NCBI GenBank assembly: GCA_021442155.1
Contig: JAKCPB010000330.1
Span: forward strand, 62,001 to 126,000
Length of the DNA: 64,000 nucleotides
From: Cymbidium sinense
Lineage: Eukaryota > Streptophyta > Magnoliopsida > Asparagales > Orchidaceae
Direction: 5' to 3'
Shown: positions 47,503 through 58,054 of the stretch, piece by piece
Layout: every line of letters starts with the position of its first letter
Position numbering within the stretch: position 1 is the stretch's first letter
Position numbers and translations under genes: made by a program
Notes under the pieces: model-generated
The model's input: only the letters and a program-made list of their open reading frames with translations
Told to the model about the DNA's origin: nothing
The model's database searches: none

Positions 47503-47535
47503 AAAGTTTTTAGGTTTCCCAAAGTTTTTGGGTTC
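47503..47535. repeat. I/J junction: two copies of the junction motif
   Basis: AAAGTTTTTAGGTTT (47503-47517) and AAAGTTTTTGGGTTC (47521-47535) lie between the 5' end of copy I and the 3' tail of copy J (TTGAAGGTTTCATTTG). Confidence 0.76.
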
Positions 47536-47613
47536 TTGAAGGTTTCATTTGAATTAAAATAAAAAAAGAGATTACAAACTATCACATAGGTGCAACAACA
47601 ATAAAAAAACAAA

Positions 47614-50600
47614 CTAAGTAGGAGCCACATGCTTCCTATCATCCTCCAAGATAACAAGAAAAGCAGGAGGAATAGTACAATAGTAAGTAGCATGGAAACT
47701 AAAATTAGCACTTGTAGCAAGCTGAGCACAAAAATCTACTGACCGATTGTAGTCTCTGCAGGTGTGGGAGAAGAGCACCTGGTGGAAATCTCTGAGGAAA
47801 CCAAGATCTAGAGCTTGAGGTGGTCGGGCAGTCGAGAAAGTCTATTGCCTATCTGCTGGAGGTAAATCACAACACTGTGGCTGTCTCCTTCAAGAACAAG
47901 GCCTTTATATTCATGCATTAAAAGTTCCATAAGCTGCTTGATGGCTATCATAGCTTGCATCTCAACAAAGGTGTTGTCCCACTACCGTATATGACTTTTT
48001 GTAGCTTTGATGAGGTTGTCGCACTCGTCCCTGATCACTACACCAATACCTGCTTGGCCTGAAGGAAGTAGGGAACCATCAACATTGGCCTTGAGCCATC
48101 CGGGAGAGGGGAGAGTCCAAGAGGAGGAGGAATGCAGCCGGTGTGGCTGATGGAGCTCCTATTGCTCACAGAATGGAAAGGCAGAGGTGTTGGTGAATGT
48201 CTCCAAGATGTTGGCCGCAATCAGCTTCGGGGTTCCATGAGGGGAGCCATGGGTCATGGCATTTATGGTTCTCCATGCTTGGTACACCACATAGCAGTAT
48301 GCTCTACCCCAAGCTGAGCTTGCTTTGGGGGTTGGTCAAAGGCCCTGAGTAGCTCTTGGGAGTTGGCAAATGAAGGCATGTTGAACCCCCAAGTAGAGAT
48401 AGTCTGAATAACATCAGTCGTGAAAGAACACCTAGTCAAGATGTGGTCCAAGTCCTCTGCCTCTGGCAACCCCAAGGGCATTGGACCTCATCAACAAGTC
48501 CCCTCTCCTGTAGCCAAGTGAGGGTTAGCAGGGCACCCTTCAGAATTTGCCATCAAAAAATATTTTCCTGGGGATGAAGCTTAAATTTCTGGAGCCACTG
48601 GTTGCAAGGGCTAATCTGAAGAAAGAGAGCTTGATAAGCTAAAGCAGTCAGTGACTAACCTAGTGGGAGATAGATCAGCTCTGGTTCATCAGCCACTAAA
48701 TCAAGATGCAACACCACTCCTCTAATCTGGTCCACCAGTTCCCTCCCAATGTGGATCTCCAACTTTGTAATATCCCAAGAACGAGAATGAAAGACCCACA
48801 CTCGATCTTCATGGGTAGTAGCATCAAGAAAAGTGGGCCTCTAGAAAAGGGAAATGTCAAGCCAAGTGTGGGATAATATATGAACCCTACTTCCATTAGC
48901 CTCCACCAAATGTTGGGCTCTTAGCTTTCCGAGAAGGACAACCCAAAACTTGGAGTCACCCTCCTTAAGGAACTATCCAAAATGTCATCACCATATCACC
49001 CTATATGCAATGGTGAAGGAGGGAGGTAGGCTTTTGCATGAAATCCCAGGCAAGACCTGGGGGGGCTTATCCATGTGGTGGCAGAGTGAAACCCCAACCC
49101 GCCAAGCTTGAGGTGTACAAATGGTAGCCCACTTAACATAGTGGATTCCTTTCTACGTGGAGCTCTTGTTCCATAGGAAGGATCATATTTCAATTTCGTA
49201 ACACATTCATAGGCATGATAGTAAGTGTTAGTTGGTAGATGTAACTTGGAAGCGAGAAGAAATGAGCATAGCACGACCTGCCAGGGAGAGGTGTCAAGAT
49301 CACCATGCCATAATCTTCTCCTTGGCCCACTGAATCAGATGGGAATAATTAGTCTTGTGCAACCTCCTCATGGCCAGCTTTAGGCCAAGATACTCCATCT
49401 CTTGAACCCATCTGAACTCAGTCATCCTTGATTTGCAATTAGTTCTCCATTTCTTGGCTACTTTACTAAACAGATGGCGCGAATTGATGCTAACACCAAG
49501 CACAATAATCCTCAAGAATGCCCTTTATTTGCTTAGCATGTGCCACTGAGGCCTGGGAAATGATAAGAATATTGTCAGCATAAAGGAGATTAGAGATGCA
49601 AGTACCTCCAACAGTGATGGTCATGCCTAGATTAGGCCCCCTTTATTTAAAAGCCAATGTAAGGAGCTCAGAACAAAGGATGAACAAGGTGAGAGTAGGT
49701 AACTCTAATGAAAGCCACAATGAGCATCGATCCACTCAGTTCTTCAACCATTCAGCAATATGGAGAATCTGGGATGTGTGACACACTAGATCACCCAATT
49801 GCTTAATTTCGTAGGGAATCCTATCAATGAAACCATCTGCTTTAAAGTTTGCAAACTCATCTGGTCATAAGCCTACTCCATGTCAACCTTGATTGCCATG
49901 AAGCCCAGGATAGGTTGAATGTTGGACTTATTAAAGATCTCCTGAGCAAGGAGGCAGTGGTGGGAAATGTTCCTCTATGGGACAAAGGCTCCCTGTTCTT
50001 TAGAGATAAGGACATGGAGGATATGCTTCAGCCTGTTCACCAAGATCTTTGCAATAAGTTTGTAGATGGTCTAGCATAGGCTTATAGGCCAAAATTTGGA
50101 GGGGCAGTCTGTACCAGCAACTTTGGGTAGTAGCATAATGAGTGTTTCCTTCGAGGAGTCAGCCATATGGGAAGTGCAAAAAAATTCCTGGACGGTTGTA
50201 GTGACATCATGTTTCACACACTTTCATAGTTGATTGTAGAATGAGGATGTGATCCCATCCAAGCCCGGGGCCTAGTTGGTCCCCATAGAATGTATGACAT
50301 CCCAAATTTCTTGCTAGTTATAGCTGCATCAAGAAGGGGTTTGGCATGAAGTGCTACCTTTTCTTAGTAGGCAATGTAGGCCAGTGGTCAAGGGAGATAG
50401 TCCCCTCGACCCACTGTCGGAAGAAGGTAAAAGCAGATATTAACCTCGGGACTATCCACCAAGCTCTCATCATCCATCTTAACACAACTAATCCTATTGG
50501 TGCAATGTCATGAAGAAGCAATAGTGTGAATAACGTGGGTGTTACCATCACCCTACTGGAGCCATCTAGCCTTTGCCCTTTGCTTCCACCAAGAATTGAG

Positions 50601-51620
50601 CCTTGCTAATGTGGAGTTCAGCTCAATGACTTTGGAGTGGAGTTCGACATCTTGTACCATAGAAAATCCTTCATCAAAACATTCTACAATTTGGAGAGTG
50701 GCAATATCCCTCTCTAGCTCATCCTTGCGTGAATAGAGGTTCTTCAGCTTGCTTTTATTCTAATGGAAGAGGGCCCTCAGTGTGCTACTACTCTTACATT
50801 GGAGGATAGCGGCTTTGGTACCAAAATCAGCTTTACTCCACTTCTACCAAACCAGCTTGCATACAATAGGATATGAAAGCCAAGTGTCTTCAAATCTCAA
50901 CCAACGTTGTGGTGGGTCATGAGTAACAGGAGTAACTAGATGCAACAGAGGGCAATGTTCAGAAGCAATGCTGGGGAGATGGCAAACCTTTGTGTCTCAG
51001 AAGAGGTTGGAGGCTAAAGAATTAACCAAAACATGATCAAGGCACACCCATATTTTACTTCGACCATATTTATTATTGGTTTAGGTGTATTGTAGGCCAA
51101 CAAAATCAAGCTCATGCAAGTTTACCAAGGTCATGCAATCCTCCATTTCTTGCATTGCCTGAGAGTAAGTGAATTGCTTCCCACCTTTTTTGTCACTGTG
51201 TGTCAGAATGTAGTTGAAGTCCCCACCTATGATGGTAGGGGTCCACTAATCCACATTATCCTTTATGGTCTGCCAGAGAGCTCTTCTATGGTGGTAATCC
51301 TTGTTAGCATAGACCCAACCAAAAGTCTAATGAATGCTATCTGTCATACAAAAATTGCCCAACATAATATGATCAGATATGATAAGAGGGGAGAAGTCTA
51401 CGGATCTTATCGCCAAAGAATGACCTTCCGAGTTCCCTATAGGAGGGTAGCAGAGCGCCCCATCCGCCAACTTGTCCACCTCCTTCCTAGATATCTGCTC
51501 AATTCTGGTCTCCACCAGGCCAATGATACAAAGATCGTGTCCAACAATGAGGTGGCATAGGTACTTGCCCATAGTTTTTTTGCGAGCCCCCCTATAATTC
51601 TAGAATAGAATGGAGGCCAT
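47614..51620 (-). pseudogene. LINE ORF2 of copy J: polyprotein with mutated RT box
   Basis: The start ATG at 51620 sits in a TGATG overlap. The endonuclease covers about 50950-51620, with LVETRIEQISRKEVDKLA at 51327-51572. The linker and RT fingers (50100-50900) are shifted. The RT palm near 49560-49700 reads TCISNLLYADNI: the second Asp of the Y-A-D-D box is Asn. The RT C-terminal region spans 48996-49515 with many gaps. zf-RVT region: 48263-48600, with CPWG disturbed to MPLGLPEAEDLDHIL. RNase H: about 47614-48110, mostly out of frame, ending HVAPT with TAG at 47616-47614. Confidence 0.83.
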
Positions 51621-51622
51621 CA
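51618..51622 (-). promoter_or_regulatory. ORF1 stop / ORF2 start overlap (TGATG), copy J
   Basis: TGA (51622-51620) ends the MVT C-terminus of ORF1 and shares its A with the ORF2 ATG (51620-51618, MASI). Same arrangement as copies A and B. Confidence 0.65.
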
Positions 51623-53989
51623 AGTAACCATAGGGGATGCGTCCCCACTATCCGATGAAGGTCTAGTATTCTTCCTCTTCTTTGGAAGGACCTCATCCGA
51701 CCCCAAGTCTTGAATCTCCTTCTTAAAGTGTCCTTAGAGACCCTCTGCTTGCCATTGCTACTCTTGCTAGCCTTCTCCCGATCTAGTTTCTTTGGTTTCT
51801 CAAAGCTAGCTGGGGCGCTGAATACAGGGGGACTGGACAAATCAATAGAGGGGAGTAACTCTTGTAGAAGTGGTACCCCAGTAGCATGAGCAGCTGTACT
51901 AGCAGGTCCAGCTTTGGGAGCTGGATTTCCTCTTTCCTTAGCCTTTAGTGCTACCTGAGGAGGCCTAGTCTTCTTCTTCCTGGTGACCAGCACCCAAGTT
52001 CCATACTCTATAGTTGTGGAGGCTGCTAGCTGAGTGGTACATGGGTGGGGAGCACCAGGTTGATGTTCTAGTCCTTTGCCTCTATTAGTATCCACGCGGT
52101 GTTGGTACTAATCTAGTAGTCTACTCTCCTCTCCCAGCCACTGTGGTTGAACCTTTCCTTGTATGGGATTATTGCTAGCTTGCATAAGAGGAGGGGTTGG
52201 GGCTTACCCATGGCAGTGCGATGTAGGGGCCCTGGAGGTTGGGCAAGAATCCTCCTTATGTCTAACTTTGCCACAAGCAAAGCACAGCTAGGTAATACCC
52301 TCATACTCAATGGGATGGAAGAATCGACCATGTCTCCCATGGATCAATACTCCTATGGAGAGTTTGCTAGAAAGATGAAGTCTAATGCACACCCTAGCAT
52401 ACAAAATCTGGCCCCAACAATTGGTTTGATGGTCCACCCATAGAGGCTCTCCAAAGAATGAAGCAATCCTAGCAATGTTAGTATTATCCCAATATAAGAG
52501 AGGTAAGTTGGGAAATCTCACCCATATAAGAAAGGACAAACCATGTAGATATGCAGGGTTGAATGTTGGAGACCATTTATCCATACCAATGACATTACCT
52601 ACCACAAACCAAGGGCCATTCATCAAAATAGCATCCCTTGCTTCAGTTGTGTCAAAGACACACACAAAGCAATCTTGGGCAACCATCACTAGCTTGAAAG
52701 AACCCCATTAGCCCCATTTCCTTTGGAGATTAGCATTAAGGAAGTAGTAAGAGGGTCTTTTCCCCAATATTTTCTCCACCAGGGCCTTCTCAAGTCATTT
52801 TATTTGTCCCCAATAGCATGATCATCAAGTAAGATAATTGTGCCATCTTTCATGAGGGTAGAAGCTTTATCCACAGGCCCCAACTTCACAAACTCTTTGT
52901 GCTTCTATGGATTTGTATGAAAAGAACTAGATGGCCATGTATAGGCTGAGAGATGCCCCTATTTGATGGTGTCTTGGCAAAGGCCCCTTAGGGGGCAATG
53001 GTCTTCAAACAAAGGGTTAGTAGTTGTTGTACCATGCCCCTTAGCTGGGCCATGAAGAGTACCCTAAGCAAAGGTGGTCGGGTCTGCAGAGGCATTAGCA
53101 CAAACACCTTGTGTGCATAGTCCTGGAGCATTGTAATCGGCCATAGGGAGGTCATGGATAGCCACCCCACTAGCTTGTGGGTGTCCAGCATACTCAACTC
53201 CCATAGGTATGTCTATATACACCCTGACAGCCACCCTACCATCATCAACAGTACACATAGGATCAGGCCTACCTTTGGTTAAGCTAGTAGCTTGTCCAGA
53301 TCAGTCTCCACCCTCTTGCCTTGCTATTCACCCAACGGCTACCTATCCTGCATGCCCTGCACTAGAGGACATGCACGCAATACTGCCATGGATAGCACCC
53401 TCCACGGTCTATCCGCTTGCGCTTGTTGCTCCCCTGGCTAATTGTCTTTAGCTAATTTGCGTTCGCCGTTATTTTTTGCGCGCCGGTCTGGCATGCGCGC
53501 TCGTTTACACAACCGACCACACAATCCACGGATGCGGTTGCACACCCGACCATTTTGCGCTCTGTCCATGCAATCCAGCGGTCGGTTTAAGCGATTGTGC
53601 CCACCAACCGATTCGCGCCATATGCCCGCGCGCACCTTCGTTCGTCCGCACCCCGGCTCTGCCGTAAGCCCTTCTATCTGCTCTTAGCCGGTAGCCATCT
53701 GCAAGCATGCCCTCACACCGATGGCAAGATCAAGATCGGCGGAACCTCCTTCCTTACGCCGACCGGAAGTGCATAGCCCTGGCCACTCATCCATGTAGAA
53801 TGAATAGTACCCAATATTTTTCCAAGATCAAGATCCTCCATGCTTGCGTCACAGCGGCCTCTTTTCTCTCTGCCTATCTGAGGTCATCTGAGTAGCCCTT
53901 GTAGAGTGAGCACTGCTTGCCCCTTCTTGGCCTCCTCTTCTCGTCAACTTGTCTCAGGGAGGAGGTGACCGACGGCCACCCTCCTCCAT
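51618..53989 (-). pseudogene. LINE ORF1 of copy J: DUF4283-like plus zinc-knuckle protein, broken
   Basis: From the N-terminus: MEEGGRRSPPP with an immediate stop (from ATG at 53989); a CpG-rich leader (53450-53710); a motif piece (53064-53258) with MADYNAPGLCTQGVCANAS; and a DUF4283-like region (52288-52689) with FVCVFDTTEARDAILMNGPW, WVRFPNLPLLYWDNTNIARI and WVDHQTN. The knuckle near 52240-52290 reads CFACGKVRHKEDSC, all ligands kept with Gly to Arg inside. The C-terminal piece is 51592-52095, Pro-rich then basic, and it overlaps the ORF2 start in another frame. Gaps near 52090-52220 break it up. Confidence 0.82.
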
Positions 53990-54054
53990 GGAGAGAGAAG
54001 TTCTTGGAAAACTGACCCAAGAGAGAGAAAGTTTGCATGGAAATGAGAGAGCTT

Positions 54055-54090
54055 AAAGTTTTTGGGTTCTGGCCTAAAGTTTTTGGGTTC
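54055..54090. repeat. J/K junction: two exact copies of the junction motif
   Basis: AAAGTTTTTGGGTTC occurs at 54055-54069 and again at 54076-54090, 21 bp apart and identical. They lie between the 5' end of copy J and the 3' tail of copy K (TTTGAAAAGATGCATTTGC). Confidence 0.82.
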
Positions 54091-54164
54091 TTTGAAAAGA
54101 TGCATTTGCATTGATAATGAAGAAGAATTGATTACAATGTAAAAAAAGATAGCAAAGATCAAAA

Positions 54165-57100
54165 CTAGCTACTTACAGCATGCTTCCTATCCTCCTCCAA
54201 AAGAATAAAAAACTATGAAGGAATAGTATCCCTATCTAAGCTATGCCATACAAATCAAATCTAGTAGCTATATGTCACAAAGTCGCTGACTATTGTTAGA
54301 TCTCTGTGTATATGCAAAAATGAACTGGTGAAAGTTCTTCAAAAAATTGATGTCGGGAGCATCAGGAAGCTGATTTTTCCATATCTCATTGGTTAGAGAA
54401 CTCTTGAGGTGATCCACCACTCCACTGTTATCACCCTCAATGATGATGCCTTTATACACAGTCATCCATGGCTCAATGATGTGTTGTGTAGCATGCATGG
54501 TAGCCAATTCCATAGTCGTACTATCCCAGTGTTGAAAATAATGGCCCATGGCTTTGATAAAGCTGCCATTCTCATCTCTAAAGATCACTGCATTATCGGT
54601 CGCCCCACTAGGAAGGAGGGACCCATCCACATTTGTCTTGATCCAACCAAGAGGGGGAGGACACCATAAGTTTGGTTTAAACACCTGAAAGGGCTGGGTG
54701 ATGTCCCATTGCTTCTAGAAGGGGAAGTTGGAGGTGTGGGTAAGAGATTCTAGAATGGATGCAACAATAATCTTCGGGCTGCCATGACTCAGGCCATGAG
54801 TTTTAGCATTACAGACTCTCCACACCTAGTAGATAATCATACAATAGCATTTAGCCCATCACAATTTACCTAGTTGCACATACATGAGGGCTTGAAGGAG
54901 ATAGGCCAAATTGCTGAAAACAGGAAGCGAGAATGCCCATATGGCTAAAATCTGAATGATAACATTGGTAATGGTGCAATGGGCTACAATATGTTCACTA
55001 TCTTCCTCCTGGTTGCATTCCCAAGGACACAAGGTGTTCTCCATTAATCCAGCGAGCAACCAACATTTGGTTGGTAAAGCTTTGATGAGCCTCCACCAAA
55101 AATTCTTTCCCTAGAGATCATGTAGGGGAATTTCAACAATAAATTGATAACTCATTAAGATTTCTCAAATTCCAATTTCTTTGCTTTTCAACATGTTCTC
55201 TCCATTCAGCCGTGGAGTCCATGTTTAGGAAGGTAGGGCATTTGACCAATGGTAATTTAGTGATCCATGCTGAGTTTATGAAATATATATCCTCTTCATC
55301 AGCAATTTTCCAATGTAAAAATTGCTGCAGATTTTTTTCCCCTTCAATGATGACTTTCCAGTTTATGGAGGCACTGCATTTTGTATTTTTTTTGCCATAC
55401 ATTCCTCCCATATATTTCCAATAAGCACCTATGTAATAATGTATTTGGTTTGGAAAGAAATTCCCATGCTAACCTGGAATGGAGAGCCCCATTCCACCTC
55501 TCGGTAGAGTGCAACCTAGGTCCTCCAAATCTAAAAGGTGTGCAAATTTTTTTCCTAAGCAATATAATATAGGCCATGTTGGTTAGCTCCACCTTTCCAT
55601 AGGAAGCTTATCTATCTCATTGATGATGCTTTTGGGGATCATGGTGTGAGTGACTTGGTACATCGAGATGCTAAGCAGGGAAGACTTGATAAGTTGTAGC
55701 CAGCCAGCCATAGACAAGTGTCGAATGCCCCATTGGTTAATCCTTTCTCTAGTTTTTTGGGTGAGCTGAACAAAATTAGCAGCTTTTTATTTCTTCATGG
55801 ACAATTTGATGCCTAAATATTTAAGCTCTTGGACCTTCTTAAACCTTGCTAATTTGGTGATCTTGTTGGCTTCCACATGTAGGTGGCTTTGCTAAAAATA
55901 ATTGCACTTTTGGTAGCATTTATCCGCTACCAAGTCCAATTGCAGTAGTCATTCAGAATTTGAAGGATGCATTTGGCATGGGTGACTGAGGCTTTGGATG
56001 CAATGAGGATGTCATCTACATATAGTAGGCGTGATATATGGGTGCCTGCATTGGCTATAGCCACTCCAAGGGCAGTTTACTATTGTTTGATAGCCATAGA
56101 TAAGAGCTCCGAGCAAAGAATAAAGAGATATGGGGATAGTGGGCATCCCTGTCGAAACCCACATTGGGCCTTTATCCAGCTTGTCCTTTGGCTATTGATT
56201 AGAAGTGCAAAGGAAGGGAAGGAGATGCATTTTATGAGCTAATTCTAAAATTTGTTAGGCATTCCAAGCTTGTGGAGAACAAGAGCAAGTGTTTCCCAAC
56301 TCATCTTATCATAGGCTTGCTCCATGTCAATTTTGAATGCCATGAAACCATATTTGGATGTGGATGTTGGAATTTGTTGATTATCTCTTGAGCTGCTAAA
56401 CAATGATGGGAGATTGATCTATGAGGCACAAAAGCTTCCTGTTCTTCAGAAATGATGTTAGGGAGGATATTTTTTAGCCGACACACAAGAATTTTGGCTA
56501 TAACCTTATATGTAGTCCTGCATATGCTGATAGATCTGAATTTCATAGGATAATCAACATTGGGAGATTTGGGCAAAAGGATGACCAATGTTTCCTTCCA
56601 CTGAGGAGCCATCATACCACTAATAAAGAATTCCTTAATAGCTGCATGATATCCTGGCCAATGATCTCCAAAAGTGCTTGTAGAAAGATGCAGTGATGCC
56701 ATCAATCCCTGGAGCATGATTAACACCCATAGTTCTGATCACTTCCCAAAGTTTAGCTTCGTTAATGTCATTTCCTAGCAGTTCACCAATTTAAAGGGGG
56801 ATTCTATTATTGTCTGCAAAAAGAGGCCAACTAGAGGTAGTGATTGGCTGAGCATTCCATTTATGTTGAAAGAAGTTTATGAAGGCTTGGTTGATCAATA
56901 TTAGATCCTCTGTGCTCTGACCATCTTTAAGCATGAGAGTGTTAATCCTATTGGATCTCCTTCGAGTTGAAGCAACGGTATGAAAGAAATGAGTATTAGC
57001 ATCTCCCTCTTCAGCCCACCTAATTTTAGCCCTTTGCCTCTACCAATAAGAGAGATGGGCAAGGGTTGAGTTCAGCTCATTTACTTTTGGCGAGCTCCAT

Positions 57101-58054
57101 GTCTTCTTTGCTCACAACCATTTAGAGCAATCATCACCAATTGCATAATTTTCTCTTGAAGGGTGTCCCTTTGCTTGCTTAGATCTTTAAGCTTGTTCTT
57201 GCTCTAATAAAATAGATTCTTCAATGTGCGCCGGCATTTTTTGTCTAAGATTTTAGCCTTGGTGCCTTCATAGTTGGCTTGCCAACTTTTCCAAACTAAC
57301 TTCCATGCCATAGGGTAGGAAAGCCACGTGTCTTCAAATTTCAGCCATCTTTGTGATTTCCACTTCTCCACTGAGTTGATTTGAAGGGTAATGGGCAATG
57401 GTCAGATGCAATCCTAGGAAGGTGTTTAGTTTGAGCAAGAGGGAGAAGGTTGGAGGCAACGGAGTTGATGAGGAAGTGATCAAGGTGCACCCAAATTTGA
57501 CTATTTTTGTCTTTGTTGTTGGCCCATGTGAACCTGGGACCGGTGAAGTTCATCTCATGGAAGTCCCCATTGGTCAAGAAATCCATCATCTCTTTGGCCG
57601 CCGGTGAGAATTTAAACTATTTTTCTCCTTTTTTTATCATTTGCATCATAAATTGAAATCTCCCCCAACAGCGGTTGGAAGTTTAGTGTTTAGCAAGGGA
57701 GTTAAGGTGTCTCAAAGTCCACGGTGAGTGTGATAATCTTTATGAGCATAGCAAACTGCCACTGACCATATAGCCTTATCAGGTAACTGGATGTTTCCCA
57801 CAATACACTGCTCATTCTGTATGATAGGGGTGAAAGTGATTAAATCATTTTGCCATATAGCAAGGATGCATCCAGATTTCCCCATAGTTGGTTGGTGCAG
57901 CAAATCCCAATTGCGTCCAGCAATTTTATCGATTTCCCTTCTAGAGATGTCCTCCACTTTTGTTTCCATTAGGCCAATGAGAGCATTGTACTCTCCAAGA
58001 ATTTCGGTGGTAACCCTTTGCGTACCCCGACAATTACACATTATGAGAAGTCAT
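54165..58054 (-). pseudogene. LINE ORF2 of copy K: APE-RT-zf-RVT-RNase H polyprotein, broken
   Basis: The start region at 58054 is frameshifted at once. The endonuclease spans 57341-58041, with METKVEDISRREIDKIAGRNWD, MNFTGPRFTWANNKDK and ASDHCPL (catalytic Asp-His present). RT: 56301-56726 (PMKFRSISICRTTYKVIAKIL), then the palm with Y-V-D-D in place of Y-A-D-D near 56000-56030, both Asp kept. The RT C-terminal region is near 55344-55800. zf-RVT: 54859-55130 (CPWECNQEEDSEHIVAHC). RNase H: 54268-54684 (KTNVDGSLLPSG, MELATM, EGDNSG), with stop TAG at 54167-54165. Divergence from D, F and I is higher than among them. Confidence 0.84.

Larger units (their letters stand above)
40672..47516 (-). 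mobile_element. LINE copy I (lineage 2), full length
   Basis: The copy runs from the 3' tail (TTGAAATGATGCATTTGCATTGATAATG) to a 5' leader that ends at the I/J motif. It is about 6.8 kb. It closely resembles copy F and has the same Gly-rich leader, but the RT region (42100-43500) has lost many short stretches. Confidence 0.87.
47536..54069 (-). mobile_element. LINE copy J (lineage 1), full length
   Basis: The about 6.5-kb copy has both ORFs. It is the closest relative of copy A in the window. Clusters of small gaps around 48780-49510 and 52080-52220 make it shorter than copy C. It sits between two lineage-2 copies (I and K), which is central to the interleaving argument. Confidence 0.87.

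Noticed and set aside
3424..54090. Junction motif as degenerate telomere repeat (CCCTAAA-like)
   Set aside because: The minus-strand reading GAACCCAAAAACTTT has AACCC but no array of TTTAGGG units is present anywhere in the window, so a telomeric setting is not supported.
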